From positions 248,001 to 312,000 of the forward strand of contig NZ_JACMYH010000004.1 of assembly GCF_014235765.1 (NCBI RefSeq): a stretch of DNA of 64,000 nucleotides, read 5' to 3'. The position numbers and the translations under genes are program-made. Source of the stretch: Pseudomonas baltica (GTDB taxonomy: Bacteria > Pseudomonadota > Gammaproteobacteria > Pseudomonadales > Pseudomonadaceae). The notes below the pieces were generated by a model. That model was not told the DNA's origin, ran no database searches, and worked only from the letters and a program-made list of their open reading frames with translations. The number at the start of each line of letters is the position of its first letter. Position 1 is the first letter of the stretch. Positions 29,960 to 38,387 of this stretch are shown one piece after another.

Positions 29960-30490
29960 TCACTCGGCGAGATCCTGCTCCTCGATGGTCATGTTGTGAT
30001 TGGTGAACACGCAGATGTCGCCAGCGATGCCCAGGGCGGTCTCGACGATTTCCCGTGCGCCCAGCTCGGTCTTCTTCAGCAGCGCACTGGCCGCGGCCTG
30101 CGCGAACGCGCCGCCGGAGCCCATTGCGATCAGGCCGTCCTCGGGCTCGACCACGTCACCGTTGCCGGTGATGATCAAGGAAGCGTCCTTGTTGGCCACC
30201 GCCAGCATCGCCTCGAGACGGCTGAGCGAGCGGTCGGTGCGCCATTCCTTGGCCAGTTCCACGGCGGCACGGACCAGATGGCCCTGATGTTTCTCCAACT
30301 GGCCTTCGAAACGCTCGAAGAGCGTGAAGGCGTCGGCGGTGGCACCGGCAAAGCCGGCGATGACCTGGCCGTGGTACAGGCGACGGACTTTCTTGGCGTT
30401 GCCTTTCATCACGGTATTGCCGAGAGAAACCTGGCCGTCGCCGCCCATGACGACTTTGCCATGACGGCGGACTGAAACGATGGTGGTCAA
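29960..30490 (-). CDS. hslV: ATP-dependent protease peptidase subunit HslV
   Basis: HslV forms the proteasome-like double hexamer. The mature protein needs an N-terminal catalytic threonine exposed after Met removal. The TTG at 30490 gives Met-Thr-Thr-Ile-Val-Ser and so places Thr next to the initiator. The GTG five codons upstream would not, so the TTG is taken as the start, and GGAGA is at the right distance. The 176-residue protein shows [20 protein letters not shown] and the family stretch [17 protein letters not shown]. hslU follows. hslV lies 204 bases after the SPOR gene, and a REP pair occupies that gap. Confidence 0.96.
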   Translation of the reverse strand: MTTIVSVRRHGKVVMGGDGQVSLGNTVMKGNAKKVRRLYHGQVIAGFAGATADAFTLFERFEGQLEKHQGHLVRAAVELAKEWRTDRSLSRLEAMLAVANKDASLIITGNGDVVEPEDGLIAMGSGGAFAQAAASALLKKTELGAREIVETALGIAGDICVFTNHNMTIEEQDLAE

Positions 30491-30624
30491 GGGGAGAGTC
30501 TCCACGCAGCGGGGCGAAAATGCCCTGATGGAAACGAATATGGGGGTGGGTGAGGAGATTTCAACCTTTGTCGGTTGTGCGCGGTGGTGGGACAGCTTGC
30601 GGGTATCGGGAGGTCCGTGTCACG

Positions 30625-30684
30625 GCTTTCGCGGCCGCTGACCGCTCCTACGGTCTGCAGGAGCGGTCAGCGGCCGCGAAGGGC
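30625..30684. repeat. REP pair between the SPOR gene and hslV
   Basis: Two second-class units in inverted orientation (CTTTCGCGGCCGCTGACCGC and GAGCGGTCAGCGGCCGCGAA) are separated by fewer than ten bases, giving a near-perfect long hairpin. The hslVU promoter must lie in the remaining 130 bases of this gap. Confidence 0.85.
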
Positions 30685-30694
30685 GCGCCGCGGT

Positions 30695-31384
30695 TTACTG
30701 TCGGATCTGCCTTTGCTGCAACAGCAGGTTACTAAAGCCACTGCCGGCCAGCTGTTTCTGCGCCACGGTCAGCTGCTCGCGGTTGCTGAACGGACCCACC
30801 AGCACCCGGTACCAGGTGTCTTCCTTGACCGTCCCGGATTCCACGTTCACCGACTGCCCCAGCAGGATGATCTGCGCCCGCACCCGGTCGGCGTCCGCCT
30901 GCTTGCGGAACGAACCGGCCTGCAGGTAGAACTGCGTGGTTGCGGCAGGCTTGATCACCGGCGGGGCCGGCGGCGGGGTCGCGCCACTGAGCGCGGCCTG
31001 AGCCCGGGCAGTGTCGATCTTGGCTGCCTCGGCCGGGGTTACCGGCGCCTGGGCCGGAATCGGTGGGGTTTTCTCGGGCACCGCTTCGGGTGGCACGATC
31101 ACTTCGGATTCCGGCAGCAGCGTATAGAAGTCGTACTTGGGCTTGACCGGTGCCTGCGGGCTGGGCGGCGTCTTGTTCGCCTCGGCGATCTTTTCCGCTT
31201 TCAGTTGCTCGGCCTTGACGCGCTTGACGTCGCTGTTGCCCGGCTCGAGCTTCATGAGGAACACCACGAAGGCCCCCACGCTCAGGCCGATCGCCAGCCA
31301 CAGCCAGCCTGGGATGGGCTTCTTCGCAGGTGCGGAATTGCGGCTGGCGCCGCGTTTGGGTGCGGGTTTTTTCTTGGCAGCCAA
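30695..31384 (-). CDS. SPOR-domain membrane protein (FtsN-like)
   Basis: This 229-residue protein has a Lys/Pro-rich cytoplasmic start (MAAKKKPAPKRGAS), one membrane helix (WLWLAIGLSVGAFVVFLM, about 27-44) and a long Pro/Ala linker. A C-terminal SPOR domain follows (QFYLQAGSFRKQADADRVRAQ onward, about 150-225). SPOR domains bind glycan strands stripped of stem peptides at the division septum. The layout fits FtsN or a related septal protein. It starts two bases downstream of argS, and its 3' end runs into a REP unit. FtsN identity is plausible but not certain. Confidence 0.88.
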   Translation of the reverse strand: MAAKKKPAPKRGASRNSAPAKKPIPGWLWLAIGLSVGAFVVFLMKLEPGNSDVKRVKAEQLKAEKIAEANKTPPSPQAPVKPKYDFYTLLPESEVIVPPEAVPEKTPPIPAQAPVTPAEAAKIDTARAQAALSGATPPPAPPVIKPAATTQFYLQAGSFRKQADADRVRAQIILLGQSVNVESGTVKEDTWYRVLVGPFSNREQLTVAQKQLAGSGFSNLLLQQRQIRQ

Positions 31385-31385
31385 C

Positions 31386-33122
31386 TTACATACGCTCCAG
31401 TGTTTCCAGGCCCAACAGAGCCAATCCTTGCTTGAGGGTGCGACCGGTCAGCGCCGCCAGGCGCAGGCGGCTGTTTTGCTGAGCGGGGTGTTCGGCCGCC
31501 AGAATCGGGCAGTTCTCGTAGAAGCTGGAGAACAGCCCGGCCACATCGTACAGGTAAGTGCACAGCACATGGGGCGTGCCTTTCTCGCCGACGTTGTTCA
31601 GTACTTCGGTGAACTGCGCCAGCTTGGCAGCCAGTTCCTTCTCGTGCTCGGCTTCCAGCACGATCTGCCCTTCGACGTCCGCGAAGTTCTTGCCCAGCTT
31701 GCGGAACACACCGGCCACGCGGGTATAGGCGTAGAGAAGGTAGGGCGCGGTGTTGCCTTCGAAATTGAGCATCAGGTCGAAGTTGAAGCTGTAGTCGCTG
31801 GTGCGGTGCTTGGACAGGTCGGCATATTTCACCGCCCCGATGCCCACGGCTCGGGCGATCACGCGCAGGTCGGCCTCGGCGGTCTCGGGGTTCTTTTCCT
31901 TGACCAGGGTGTAGGCGCGTTGCTCGGCTTCATCGAGCAGGTCGACCAGTTTCACGGTGCCACCGTCACGGGTCTTGAACGGACGTCCGTCGGCACCGTT
32001 CATGGTGCCGAAACCCATGTGCTCCGGCTGCATGCCGTTGGTGATGAAACCGGCACGGCGCGCGACCTCGAACACCTGCTGAAAGTGCAGGGCCTGGCGC
32101 TGGTCGACGAAGTACAGCGCGCGGTCGGCCTTGAGCACGTTGCTGCGATAGCGCACCGCTGCCAGGTCGGTGGTGGCGTACAGATAACCGCCACCGGCCT
32201 TCTGCACGATCACCGGCAGGGGCGTGCCTTCGGCCGTCTTGAATTCTTCGAGGAACACGCACTGCGCGCCGTTGCTTTCCACTAGCAGACCTTTGGCCTT
32301 CAGGTCGGCGACCACGTTGGCGAGGTCGTCGTTGTAGGCGCTTTCGCCCATCACGTCGGCCGGCGTCAGCTTGACGTTCAGGCGCTCGTAGGTGCTTTGG
32401 CAGTGCGACAGGGAAATTTCGTTGAAGCGTTTCCACAAGGCCAGGCATTCGGCATCGCCGGCCTGCAATTTGACCACCAGGCCGCGGGCACGCTCGGCGA
32501 ACTCTGCGGATTCATCGAAGCGCTGCTTGGCCGCGCGGTAGAAATTCTCGAGGTCGGAGAGCTCGTCGCTGGTGGCGGGCTTTTCCTGCAGATAGGCCAG
32601 CAACATGCCGAACTGGGTGCCCCAGTCGCCGACATGGTTCTGGCGGATCACGGTATCGCCAAGAAACTCCAGCACATTGGCCACGCCGTCGCCAATGATG
32701 GTCGAACGCAGGTGGCCTACGTGCATTTCCTTGGCCAGGTTGGGTGCAGACAGATCGACCACCACACGCTGCGCGGGGCCGGCCTTGCGCACGCCGATGC
32801 GGGCATCGGCCAGGGCGGCGTCCAGGCGCGCGGCGAGAGCAGCACTGTTCTGGAAGAAATTGAGGAAGCCGGGGCCGGCGATTTCCACCTTGCTCACCTG
32901 CTCGTCGGTCGGCAGTGCGGCAATCAGCTTTTCTGCCAGGTCGCGCGGCTTCATGCCGGCAGGCTTGGCCAGCATCATGGCGATGTTGCTGGCGAAATCG
33001 CCGTTCTTCTTGTCGCGCGAGTTTTCCACCTGGATTGCCGGCGTCAGACCTTCTGGCAGCACACCTTCGGCGACAAGGTGGGTCAGGGCTTGTTGAATCA
33101 GCTGGCGAATGGTGTCTTTCAT
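31386..33122 (-). CDS. argS: Arginyl-tRNA synthetase
   Basis: ArgS charges tRNA-Arg. The 578-residue class I enzyme has the N-terminal Arg-tRNA-specific domain (to about 115), the HIGH-type motif in [20 protein letters not shown] and the stretch [13 protein letters not shown]. The C-terminal DALR anticodon-binding domain ends in [11 protein letters not shown] clear KMSK motif is absent, and [11 protein letters not shown] occupies that region, as is common in ArgS. The ATG at 33122 (MKDTIRQLI) is chosen; upstream codons belong to the intergenic region. The SPOR gene follows with two bases between. Confidence 0.97.
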   Translation of the reverse strand: MKDTIRQLIQQALTHLVAEGVLPEGLTPAIQVENSRDKKNGDFASNIAMMLAKPAGMKPRDLAEKLIAALPTDEQVSKVEIAGPGFLNFFQNSAALAARLDAALADARIGVRKAGPAQRVVVDLSAPNLAKEMHVGHLRSTIIGDGVANVLEFLGDTVIRQNHVGDWGTQFGMLLAYLQEKPATSDELSDLENFYRAAKQRFDESAEFAERARGLVVKLQAGDAECLALWKRFNEISLSHCQSTYERLNVKLTPADVMGESAYNDDLANVVADLKAKGLLVESNGAQCVFLEEFKTAEGTPLPVIVQKAGGGYLYATTDLAAVRYRSNVLKADRALYFVDQRQALHFQQVFEVARRAGFITNGMQPEHMGFGTMNGADGRPFKTRDGGTVKLVDLLDEAEQRAYTLVKEKNPETAEADLRVIARAVGIGAVKYADLSKHRTSDYSFNFDLMLNFEGNTAPYLLYAYTRVAGVFRKLGKNFADVEGQIVLEAEHEKELAAKLAQFTEVLNNVGEKGTPHVLCTYLYDVAGLFSSFYENCPILAAEHPAQQNSRLRLAALTGRTLKQGLALLGLETLERM

Positions 33123-33240
33123 GGGGTTCTCGGTCGACCGCAGGTACGGCGGTGCTGGATGCACGGGTGGAAAAACTGGGTATTATCCGGTTGTTGGCCG
33201 GGGTTGCCAACCCGCAAATCCCCCGTGCAAACCGCCACCC

Positions 33241-33281
33241 CTGTAGCAGCGGCGCCAGCCGCGACGGCGGACGCCGCCGAT
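33241..33281. repeat. Half copy of the third repeat class
   Basis: CTGTAGCAGCGGCGCCAGCC followed by GCGACGGCGG closely matches one arm of the inverted repeat at 4771-4863. It lies between priA and argS. A short self-complementary GGCGGACGCCGCC follows at its end. Confidence 0.6.
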
Positions 33282-33303
33282 CCCTGCCTCAGGTGCGTCT
33301 ATC

Positions 33304-35523
33304 TCAATACAAATCCACCGGGTCCACATCCAGCGACCAACGCACCTGTCGCCCGCTCGGCAGTTGCTCCAGTTGCAGCATCCAGGCATTGAGCAGGCGG
33401 TGCAGTGGGGCGCGCAGCGTTGCCTGGACCAGCAACTGTGCGCGATAGCGTCCGGCGCGCCGTTCCATGGGTGCCGGGACCGGCCCCAGCAGCTCCAGGC
33501 CGCCCAGGGCCAGTTGCGCCACCAGCACTTCGGCCGCCGCACAGGCCTCATCCAGAAAGGCTTCGGCCTGGCCCGGCTTGTGCGCTTCGGCACGCAGCAG
33601 TGCCAGGTGCGCGAAGGGCGGCAGGCCTGCGCCCCGTCGCTCTGCCAGGGCCTGCTCGGCGAAAGCGAAGTAGCCCTGCTCGGTCAGTTGCACCAGCAGC
33701 GGGTGGTCGGCCAGGTGGGTCTGAATGATTACCTTGCCCGGTTCCTCCGCGCGACCGGCGCGGCCTGCCACCTGAACGATCAACTGTGCCATGCGCTCGC
33801 TGGCGCGGAAGTCGCCGGAGAACAGCCCGCCGTCGGCATCCAGAATCGACACCAGGGTGACCCGTGGAAAGTGATGCCCCTTGGCAAGCATCTGGGTGCC
33901 GACCAGGATGCACGGATGGCCTTTCTGGATGGTTGCGAACAGCTGGTTCATCGCGTCCTTGCGCGAGGTGCTGTCGCGGTCGACGCGCAGCACCGGGTAA
34001 TCGGGAAAGAGGATCGCCAGGCGTTCCTCGGCGCGCTCGGTGCCGGCGCCGACCGGACGCAGGTCCACCGTGCCGCACTTGGGGCACTGGCGCGGCACGC
34101 GTTCGACATGCCCGCAATGATGGCAGCGCAACTCGCCCGAGCGTTGGTGGACCGTGGTACGGGCATCGCAGCGTGGGCACTCGGACAACCAGCCGCAGTC
34201 GTGGCACAGCAGGGTGGGCGCGAAGCCACGGCGATTGAGAAACACCAGCACCTGTTGGCCATTGGCCAGGGTCTGGCCGATGGCCTGCTGCATCGGTCCG
34301 CTGATGCCGCTGTCCAGCGGCCGGCTCTTTACATCCAGGCGCATGAACTTGGGTTGCTGGGCGCCACCGGCGCGATGGTCGATGCGCAGCAGGCCGTAGC
34401 GGCCGGTATGGGCGTTGTGCAGGCTCTCCAGGGAAGGCGTGGCCGAGCCCAGCACAATGGGAATGTTCTCTTGGCTGGCGCGCACCAGCGCCAGGTCGCG
34501 TGCGTGGTAACGCAGGCCTTCCTGCTGTTTATAGGAGCCGTCATGCTCTTCGTCGATGATGATCAGCCCAGGGTTCTTCATCGGCGTGAACAGCGCCGAG
34601 CGGGTGCCAATGATGATGTCGGCCTCGCCATCGCGTGCCGCCAGCCAGGCGTCGAGGCGGTCGCGGTCATTGACCGCCGAGTGCACCAGCGCGATGCGTG
34701 CGTTGAAGCGCTGCTCGAAGCGCGCCAGGGTTTGCGGGCCGAGGTTGATTTCCGGGATCAGCACCAACGCCTGTTTGCCGGCTTCCAGGCATTCGTGGAT
34801 CAGTTGCAGGTACACCTCGGTCTTGCCGCTGCCGGTCACGCCCGCGAGGAGAAACGCATGGAAGCCGCCGAGGCTGGCGCGGATCGCCTCGAAAGCCGCG
34901 CGTTGCTCTTCGTTGAGCGGCAGTTCCGGTTGCGCCAGCCAGTGTTCGGCCCGCGGCCCGGGGCCGTGGCGGCGTACTTCCACGCTGACCAGTTGCTTGG
35001 CCAGCAGCAGGTCGAGGCTGTCCTTGTTCAGTTGCAGCTTGCTCAACAGCTGATGGGCGACGCCATGGGGGTGCTGGGCCAGGGTCTTGAGGGCATCGCG
35101 CTGCTTGGGTGCGCGAGCGATGCGCGGGTCGTCCAGGCGTGCATCGGCGGCGGCGTGCCAGAAGCGCTCCTGGCGCGCTTCGGCCGGTTCGCCCTGACGC
35201 AGCAGCACCGGCAGCGCCCAGCTGAGGGTGTCCCCCAAGCCGTGCTGGTAGTACTGCGAAGTCCACAGGCACAACTTGAACAGCGCAGGTGGCAGAGGGC
35301 TTACCGCATCGAGCAGGGCAATGGCGGGCTTGAGCTTGTCGGCCGGTACATCGCTGTGGCTGGCCACTTCGATCAGGATGCCGATCATTTCCCGCCGCCC
35401 GAATGGTACCCGCAGGCGCATGCCGGGCATGAACACGGTGTGCGCAGTGTTGGCGGGCGCCTTGTAGTCGAACAGGCGTCGCAGCGGCGAGGGCAGGGCG
35501 AGGCGCAGGATGACGTCGGGCAC
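33304..35523 (-). CDS. priA: Primosomal protein N', replication restart helicase
   Basis: PriA is the 3'-5' helicase that reloads DnaB at collapsed forks. The 739-residue protein has an N-terminal 3'-binding domain, Walker A (GVTGSGKTE), the DEEH box (IIIDEEHDGSYKQ) and helicase motif VLGSATPSLESLHN. A zinc-binding region carries the paired cysteines of LLCHDCGWLSECPRCDA and CHHCGHVERVPRQCPKCG. Motif VI follows (QVAGRAGRAE). The GTG at 35523 (MPDVILRLALPSPLRRLFDY) matches the family N-terminus. The ATG 16 codons upstream lies inside a REP palindrome and is rejected. Confidence 0.96.
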   Translation of the reverse strand: MPDVILRLALPSPLRRLFDYKAPANTAHTVFMPGMRLRVPFGRREMIGILIEVASHSDVPADKLKPAIALLDAVSPLPPALFKLCLWTSQYYQHGLGDTLSWALPVLLRQGEPAEARQERFWHAAADARLDDPRIARAPKQRDALKTLAQHPHGVAHQLLSKLQLNKDSLDLLLAKQLVSVEVRRHGPGPRAEHWLAQPELPLNEEQRAAFEAIRASLGGFHAFLLAGVTGSGKTEVYLQLIHECLEAGKQALVLIPEINLGPQTLARFEQRFNARIALVHSAVNDRDRLDAWLAARDGEADIIIGTRSALFTPMKNPGLIIIDEEHDGSYKQQEGLRYHARDLALVRASQENIPIVLGSATPSLESLHNAHTGRYGLLRIDHRAGGAQQPKFMRLDVKSRPLDSGISGPMQQAIGQTLANGQQVLVFLNRRGFAPTLLCHDCGWLSECPRCDARTTVHQRSGELRCHHCGHVERVPRQCPKCGTVDLRPVGAGTERAEERLAILFPDYPVLRVDRDSTSRKDAMNQLFATIQKGHPCILVGTQMLAKGHHFPRVTLVSILDADGGLFSGDFRASERMAQLIVQVAGRAGRAEEPGKVIIQTHLADHPLLVQLTEQGYFAFAEQALAERRGAGLPPFAHLALLRAEAHKPGQAEAFLDEACAAAEVLVAQLALGGLELLGPVPAPMERRAGRYRAQLLVQATLRAPLHRLLNAWMLQLEQLPSGRQVRWSLDVDPVDLY

Positions 35524-35557
35524 GCGGGAGTTCTCTTGAGTGGGAGCAACTGCAGTC

Positions 35558-35646
35558 GCAGGAGCGGTCATCGGCCGCGAGGGCTGCGCCGCGGTGTTAC
35601 CGAAATGACGTGGTGCGCCATTCGCGGCCGGAGACCGCTCCTACGT
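35558..35646. repeat. REP pair in the priA-rpmE divergent region
   Basis: Two second-class REP units in inverted orientation (GAGCGGTCATCGGCCGCGAG, and CATTCGCGGCCGGAGACCGC) lie between the divergent priA and rpmE genes. The 303-base gap holds these two units, the rpmE promoter at 35730-35757 and a leader of about 65 bases. I see no gene in it. Confidence 0.85.
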
Positions 35647-35729
35647 GATTTACGGGTCGCGGCTGGTTGCCGCTCGCACGGGGTTCGAGGTGCGCAGACT
35701 AGCAGACGACGGCCGGTGCGAGCGACACC

Positions 35730-35757
35730 TTGCGTGTTCGCCCTGTTCTGTTAATAT
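35730..35757 (+). promoter_or_regulatory. Sigma70-type promoter for rpmE
   Basis: TTGCGT (35730-35735) and TAATAT (35752-35757) are separated by 16 bases. The expected transcript start near 35764 leaves a leader of about 63 bases before the rpmE ATG. No experimental start site is known to me for this sequence. Confidence 0.6.
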
Positions 35758-35826
35758 ACGCGGCCTAATTACGTGCGGTACTCGACAATGGTGTCGGGTG
35801 GCGGCACGCAGCCTGAGGAAGTCACC

Positions 35827-36045
35827 ATGAAAGCCGATATCCATCCAGTATACGAAGCCATCGACGCTACCTGCAGCTGCGGTAACGTCATCAAGACCCG
35901 TTCGACTCTGGCCAAGCCACTGAGCCTCGACGTCTGCTCCGAATGCCACCCGTTCTACACTGGCAAGCAGAAGACCCTGGACGTTGGCGGTCGTGTTGAC
36001 CGTTTCAAGCAGCGTTTCGGCGGCTTCGGCGCCAAGAAAGCTTGA
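35827..36045 (+). CDS. rpmE: 50S ribosomal protein L31, zinc-binding form
   Basis: This 72-residue L31 protein bridges the two ribosomal subunits. It keeps the zinc ribbon cysteines (TCSCGN at residues 15-20 and [10 protein letters not shown] at 37-46), so it is the Cys+ form that is replaced by a Cys- paralogue under zinc shortage in many bacteria. GAGGAAG precedes the ATG. Its TGA overlaps the TTG start of the nuclease gene, and its intrinsic terminator lies inside that gene. Confidence 0.97.
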   Translation: MKADIHPVYEAIDATCSCGNVIKTRSTLAKPLSLDVCSECHPFYTGKQKTLDVGGRVDRFKQRFGGFGAKKA

Positions 36046-36851
36046 TTGGTTTGCTCTCGCTGTTGAAGAAGGCGCCCCTTGCGGGCGCCTTTTTTGTGGG
36101 CGTTTTCTGGCTTGGCGCCGCTCAGGCCGAGGCCTTCTGCCCGGCTCCGAGCGGGCTGGGCACCGCCCAGGTCCGCCAGGTCATCGACGGCGATACCCTG
36201 CGCCTGCAGGATGGCCGCAGCGTCCGCCTGATCGGTATCAATGCGCCTGAGATCGGTCGCCAGGGGCGCGGCGACGAGCCCTACGCCGTGGCCGCGCGGC
36301 GCCGATTGCAGGCGCTGGTCGATGACAGCGACGGCCTGGTCGGCCTGCAGTTGGGCCGCGAGAGCCAGGATCGCTACCAGCGCACCCTGGCCCATGTCTA
36401 TGGCCGCGGTGGGCTGAACTTCGAGGCGCAATTGCTGGCCGAAGGACTGGCCCTGCAGGTCGCTGTGGCGCCCAATGTCGAGCAGGTGGCCTGCCAGCAG
36501 CAGGCCGAGCACGCCGCTCGAAAGGCCGGGCTGGGGCTGTGGCGTCAATCGCCGGCCATCGTCGCCGCGCAGGTGGAGCGTGCCGGCTTCGCCCTGCTCG
36601 GCGGGCGGGTCAGCAAGGTCGAACGCAACCGCGCCGGGGCCTGGATCGAACTGGACGACTCGGTGGTCCTGCACGTCGCGCCCAAGGTGTTCGCGTTGTT
36701 CCCCGAAGGCTGGCTCGATGCCCTGAAAGGCCAAAAGGTCGAGGCCCGCGGCTGGGTGCTGGATCGCAATCGGCGCGGCAATCGGGCTGCCGGGCAGTTG
36801 CGCTGGATGTTGCCGGTGAGCACCCCGCAGATGGTGCAGATACAGCCGTGA
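36042..36851 (+). CDS. Secreted thermonuclease (SNase)-family protein
   Basis: This 269-residue protein begins with a signal-like segment ([20 protein letters not shown], then [12 protein letters not shown]). The staphylococcal-nuclease-like domain (about 45-160) follows, with [27 protein letters not shown] carrying the Ca-binding aspartates and a conserved arginine. A C-terminal half of about 100 residues is less familiar. It probably acts on nucleic acid outside the cytoplasm, but activity is unproven. The TTG at 36042 overlaps the rpmE stop. The start is uncertain, and later TTG codons at 36051 and 36060 are possible. The rpmE terminator hairpin forms part of its signal-peptide code. Confidence 0.82.
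   Translation: MIGLLSLLKKAPLAGAFFVGVFWLGAAQAEAFCPAPSGLGTAQVRQVIDGDTLRLQDGRSVRLIGINAPEIGRQGRGDEPYAVAARRRLQALVDDSDGLVGLQLGRESQDRYQRTLAHVYGRGGLNFEAQLLAEGLALQVAVAPNVEQVACQQQAEHAARKAGLGLWRQSPAIVAAQVERAGFALLGGRVSKVERNRAGAWIELDDSVVLHVAPKVFALFPEGWLDALKGQKVEARGWVLDRNRRGNRAAGQLRWMLPVSTPQMVQIQP
36068..36096 (+). terminator. Intrinsic terminator of rpmE, inside the nuclease gene
   Basis: AAGGCGCCC (36069-36077) pairs with GGGCGCCTT (36083-36091) across a 5-base loop and runs into a T tract, a textbook intrinsic terminator 23 bases after the rpmE stop codon. The same bases encode the Lys-Ala-Pro-Leu-Ala-Gly-Ala-Phe-Phe part of the next protein. Confidence 0.85.
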
Positions 36852-36960
36852 ACCGGCCAGAGGCGCCCGTGCATGGGCTGCCTCGCAGGCCCTCGACGGC
36901 CCTGTCGGTACCCGCCGAAAGTCGTAGGCCAGGGGCCTTGACGCATGTGACCGGGTAGTC

Positions 36961-36989
36961 TTGTCGGGTGTAGGCATCTTGCGTATCCT
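36961..36989 (+). promoter_or_regulatory. Candidate sigma70 promoter for maeB
   Basis: TTGTCG (36961-36966) and TATCCT (36984-36989) are spaced by 17 bases, 42 bases upstream of the maeB ATG. A small hairpin (GGTCT, CGTC, AGACC) lies just downstream in the presumed leader. The match is moderate at both boxes. Confidence 0.45.
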
Positions 36990-37030
36990 CGCGGGTCTCG
37001 TCAGACCAACGTAAAAGCGGAACGCCCCCA

Positions 37031-38299
37031 ATGTCAGATTTGAAAACTGCCGCTCTCGAGTACCATGCCCATCCACGCCCAGGCAAACTGAGCGTCGAAC
37101 TCACCAAGCCCACTGCAACCGCCCGCGACCTGTCGCTGGCCTACAGCCCCGGTGTAGCCGAGCCCGTTCGCGAAATCGGTCGCGATCCCGAGCTGGCCTA
37201 CAAGTACACCGGCAAGGGTAACCTGGTAGCGGTCATCTCCGACGGCACCGCCATTTTGGGCCTGGGCAACCTCGGCCCGCTGGCTTCCAAGCCGGTCATG
37301 GAAGGCAAGGGCGTTCTGTTCAAGCGTTTCGCCGGCATCGACGTCTTCGACATCGAAGTCGACTCGGAAAGCCCGCAGGCCTTCATCGACACGGTCAAGC
37401 GTATCTCGATCACCTTCGGTGGCATCAACCTGGAAGACATCAAGGCGCCCGAGTGCTTTGAAATCGAACGTGCGCTGATCGAGCAGTGCGACATTCCGGT
37501 GTTCCACGATGACCAGCACGGTACCGCGATCGTCACCGCAGCCGGCATGATCAACGCCCTGGAAATCGCCGGCAAGACCCTGGAAGACGCCAGGATCGTC
37601 TGCCTGGGCGCGGGTGCCGCCGCCATCTCGTGCATGAAGCTGCTGGTCAGCATGGGCGCTCGCATCGAGAACATCTTCATGATCGACCGCACGGGCGTGA
37701 TCCACGCCGGCCGCGACGACCTGAACCAGTACAAGGCGGTCTTCGCCCACACCACCGAGAAACGCACCCTGGCCGATGCCCTGCAGGGCGCCGATGTGTT
37801 CGTCGGTCTGTCGGGCCCCAACCTGCTGAGCGCCGAAGGCCTGAAGTCGATGGCCGCCAATCCGATCGTGTTCGCCTGCTCCAACCCCGATCCGGAGATC
37901 TCCCCGGAACTGGCGCACGCCACCCGCGACGACGTGATCATGGCCACCGGTCGTTCCGACTACCCGAACCAGGTCAACAACGTGCTGGGCTTCCCGTTCA
38001 TCTTCCGTGGTGCCCTGGACGTTCGCGCCAAGCGCATCAACGAAGAAATGAAGATCGCCGCCGCCAACGCCCTGCGTGAACTGGCCAAGCTGCCGGTACC
38101 CCAGGAAGTCTGCGACGCTTACGGCGGTATCTCGCTGGAATTCGGTCGCGAGTACATCATTCCCAAGCCGATGGACCCACGCCTGATCACCCTGATCTCC
38201 GACGCCGTGGCCAAGGCTGCAATCGAGACCGGTGTGGCCACCCTGCCGTACCCCAAGCATTACCCGCTGCAGAGCGTGGATGACGTGTTCAACGGCTAA
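37031..38299 (+). CDS. maeB: NADP-type malic enzyme, short form without a phosphotransacetylase domain
   Basis: The enzyme converts malate to pyruvate and CO2 with reduction of NAD(P), supplying NADPH and pyruvate during growth on organic acids. The 422-residue protein has the malic N-terminal domain (YKYTGKGNLVAVISDGTAILGLGNLG; VFHDDQHGTAIV with metal ligands) and a Rossmann domain (IVCLGAGAAAISCMKLL). It lacks the C-terminal phosphotransacetylase-like domain of the longer E. coli MaeB, as I recall for Pseudomonas. AGCGGAACG precedes the ATG at 37031. A strong terminator follows. Confidence 0.95.
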   Translation: MSDLKTAALEYHAHPRPGKLSVELTKPTATARDLSLAYSPGVAEPVREIGRDPELAYKYTGKGNLVAVISDGTAILGLGNLGPLASKPVMEGKGVLFKRFAGIDVFDIEVDSESPQAFIDTVKRISITFGGINLEDIKAPECFEIERALIEQCDIPVFHDDQHGTAIVTAAGMINALEIAGKTLEDARIVCLGAGAAAISCMKLLVSMGARIENIFMIDRTGVIHAGRDDLNQYKAVFAHTTEKRTLADALQGADVFVGLSGPNLLSAEGLKSMAANPIVFACSNPDPEISPELAHATRDDVIMATGRSDYPNQVNNVLGFPFIFRGALDVRAKRINEEMKIAAANALRELAKLPVPQEVCDAYGGISLEFGREYIIPKPMDPRLITLISDAVAKAAIETGVATLPYPKHYPLQSVDDVFNG

Positions 38300-38316
38300 G
38301 CCTTTGGACGCGCCAT

Positions 38317-38353
38317 GAAAAAGCCCCGGCTCGCGAGAGTCGGGGCTTTTTTT
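38317..38353. terminator. Bidirectional intrinsic terminator between maeB and ponA
   Basis: AAAAGCCCCG and CGGGGCTTTT pair across a 12-base loop, with A's before and T's after the stem. It can work in both directions for the convergent maeB and ponA genes. Confidence 0.88.
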
Positions 38354-38387
38354 GTGGTGGCTGCGAAGGGATCGACGCGGTCTGGTA

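Noticed and set aside
35524..35571. Upstream ATG for priA
   Set aside because: This ATG is part of a REP palindrome, and the added 16 residues are absent from the PriA family as I know it. The GTG at 35523 fits the family.
33304..35754. 796-codon open frame on the plus strand over priA
   Set aside because: Antisense shadow of priA extending into REP sequence.
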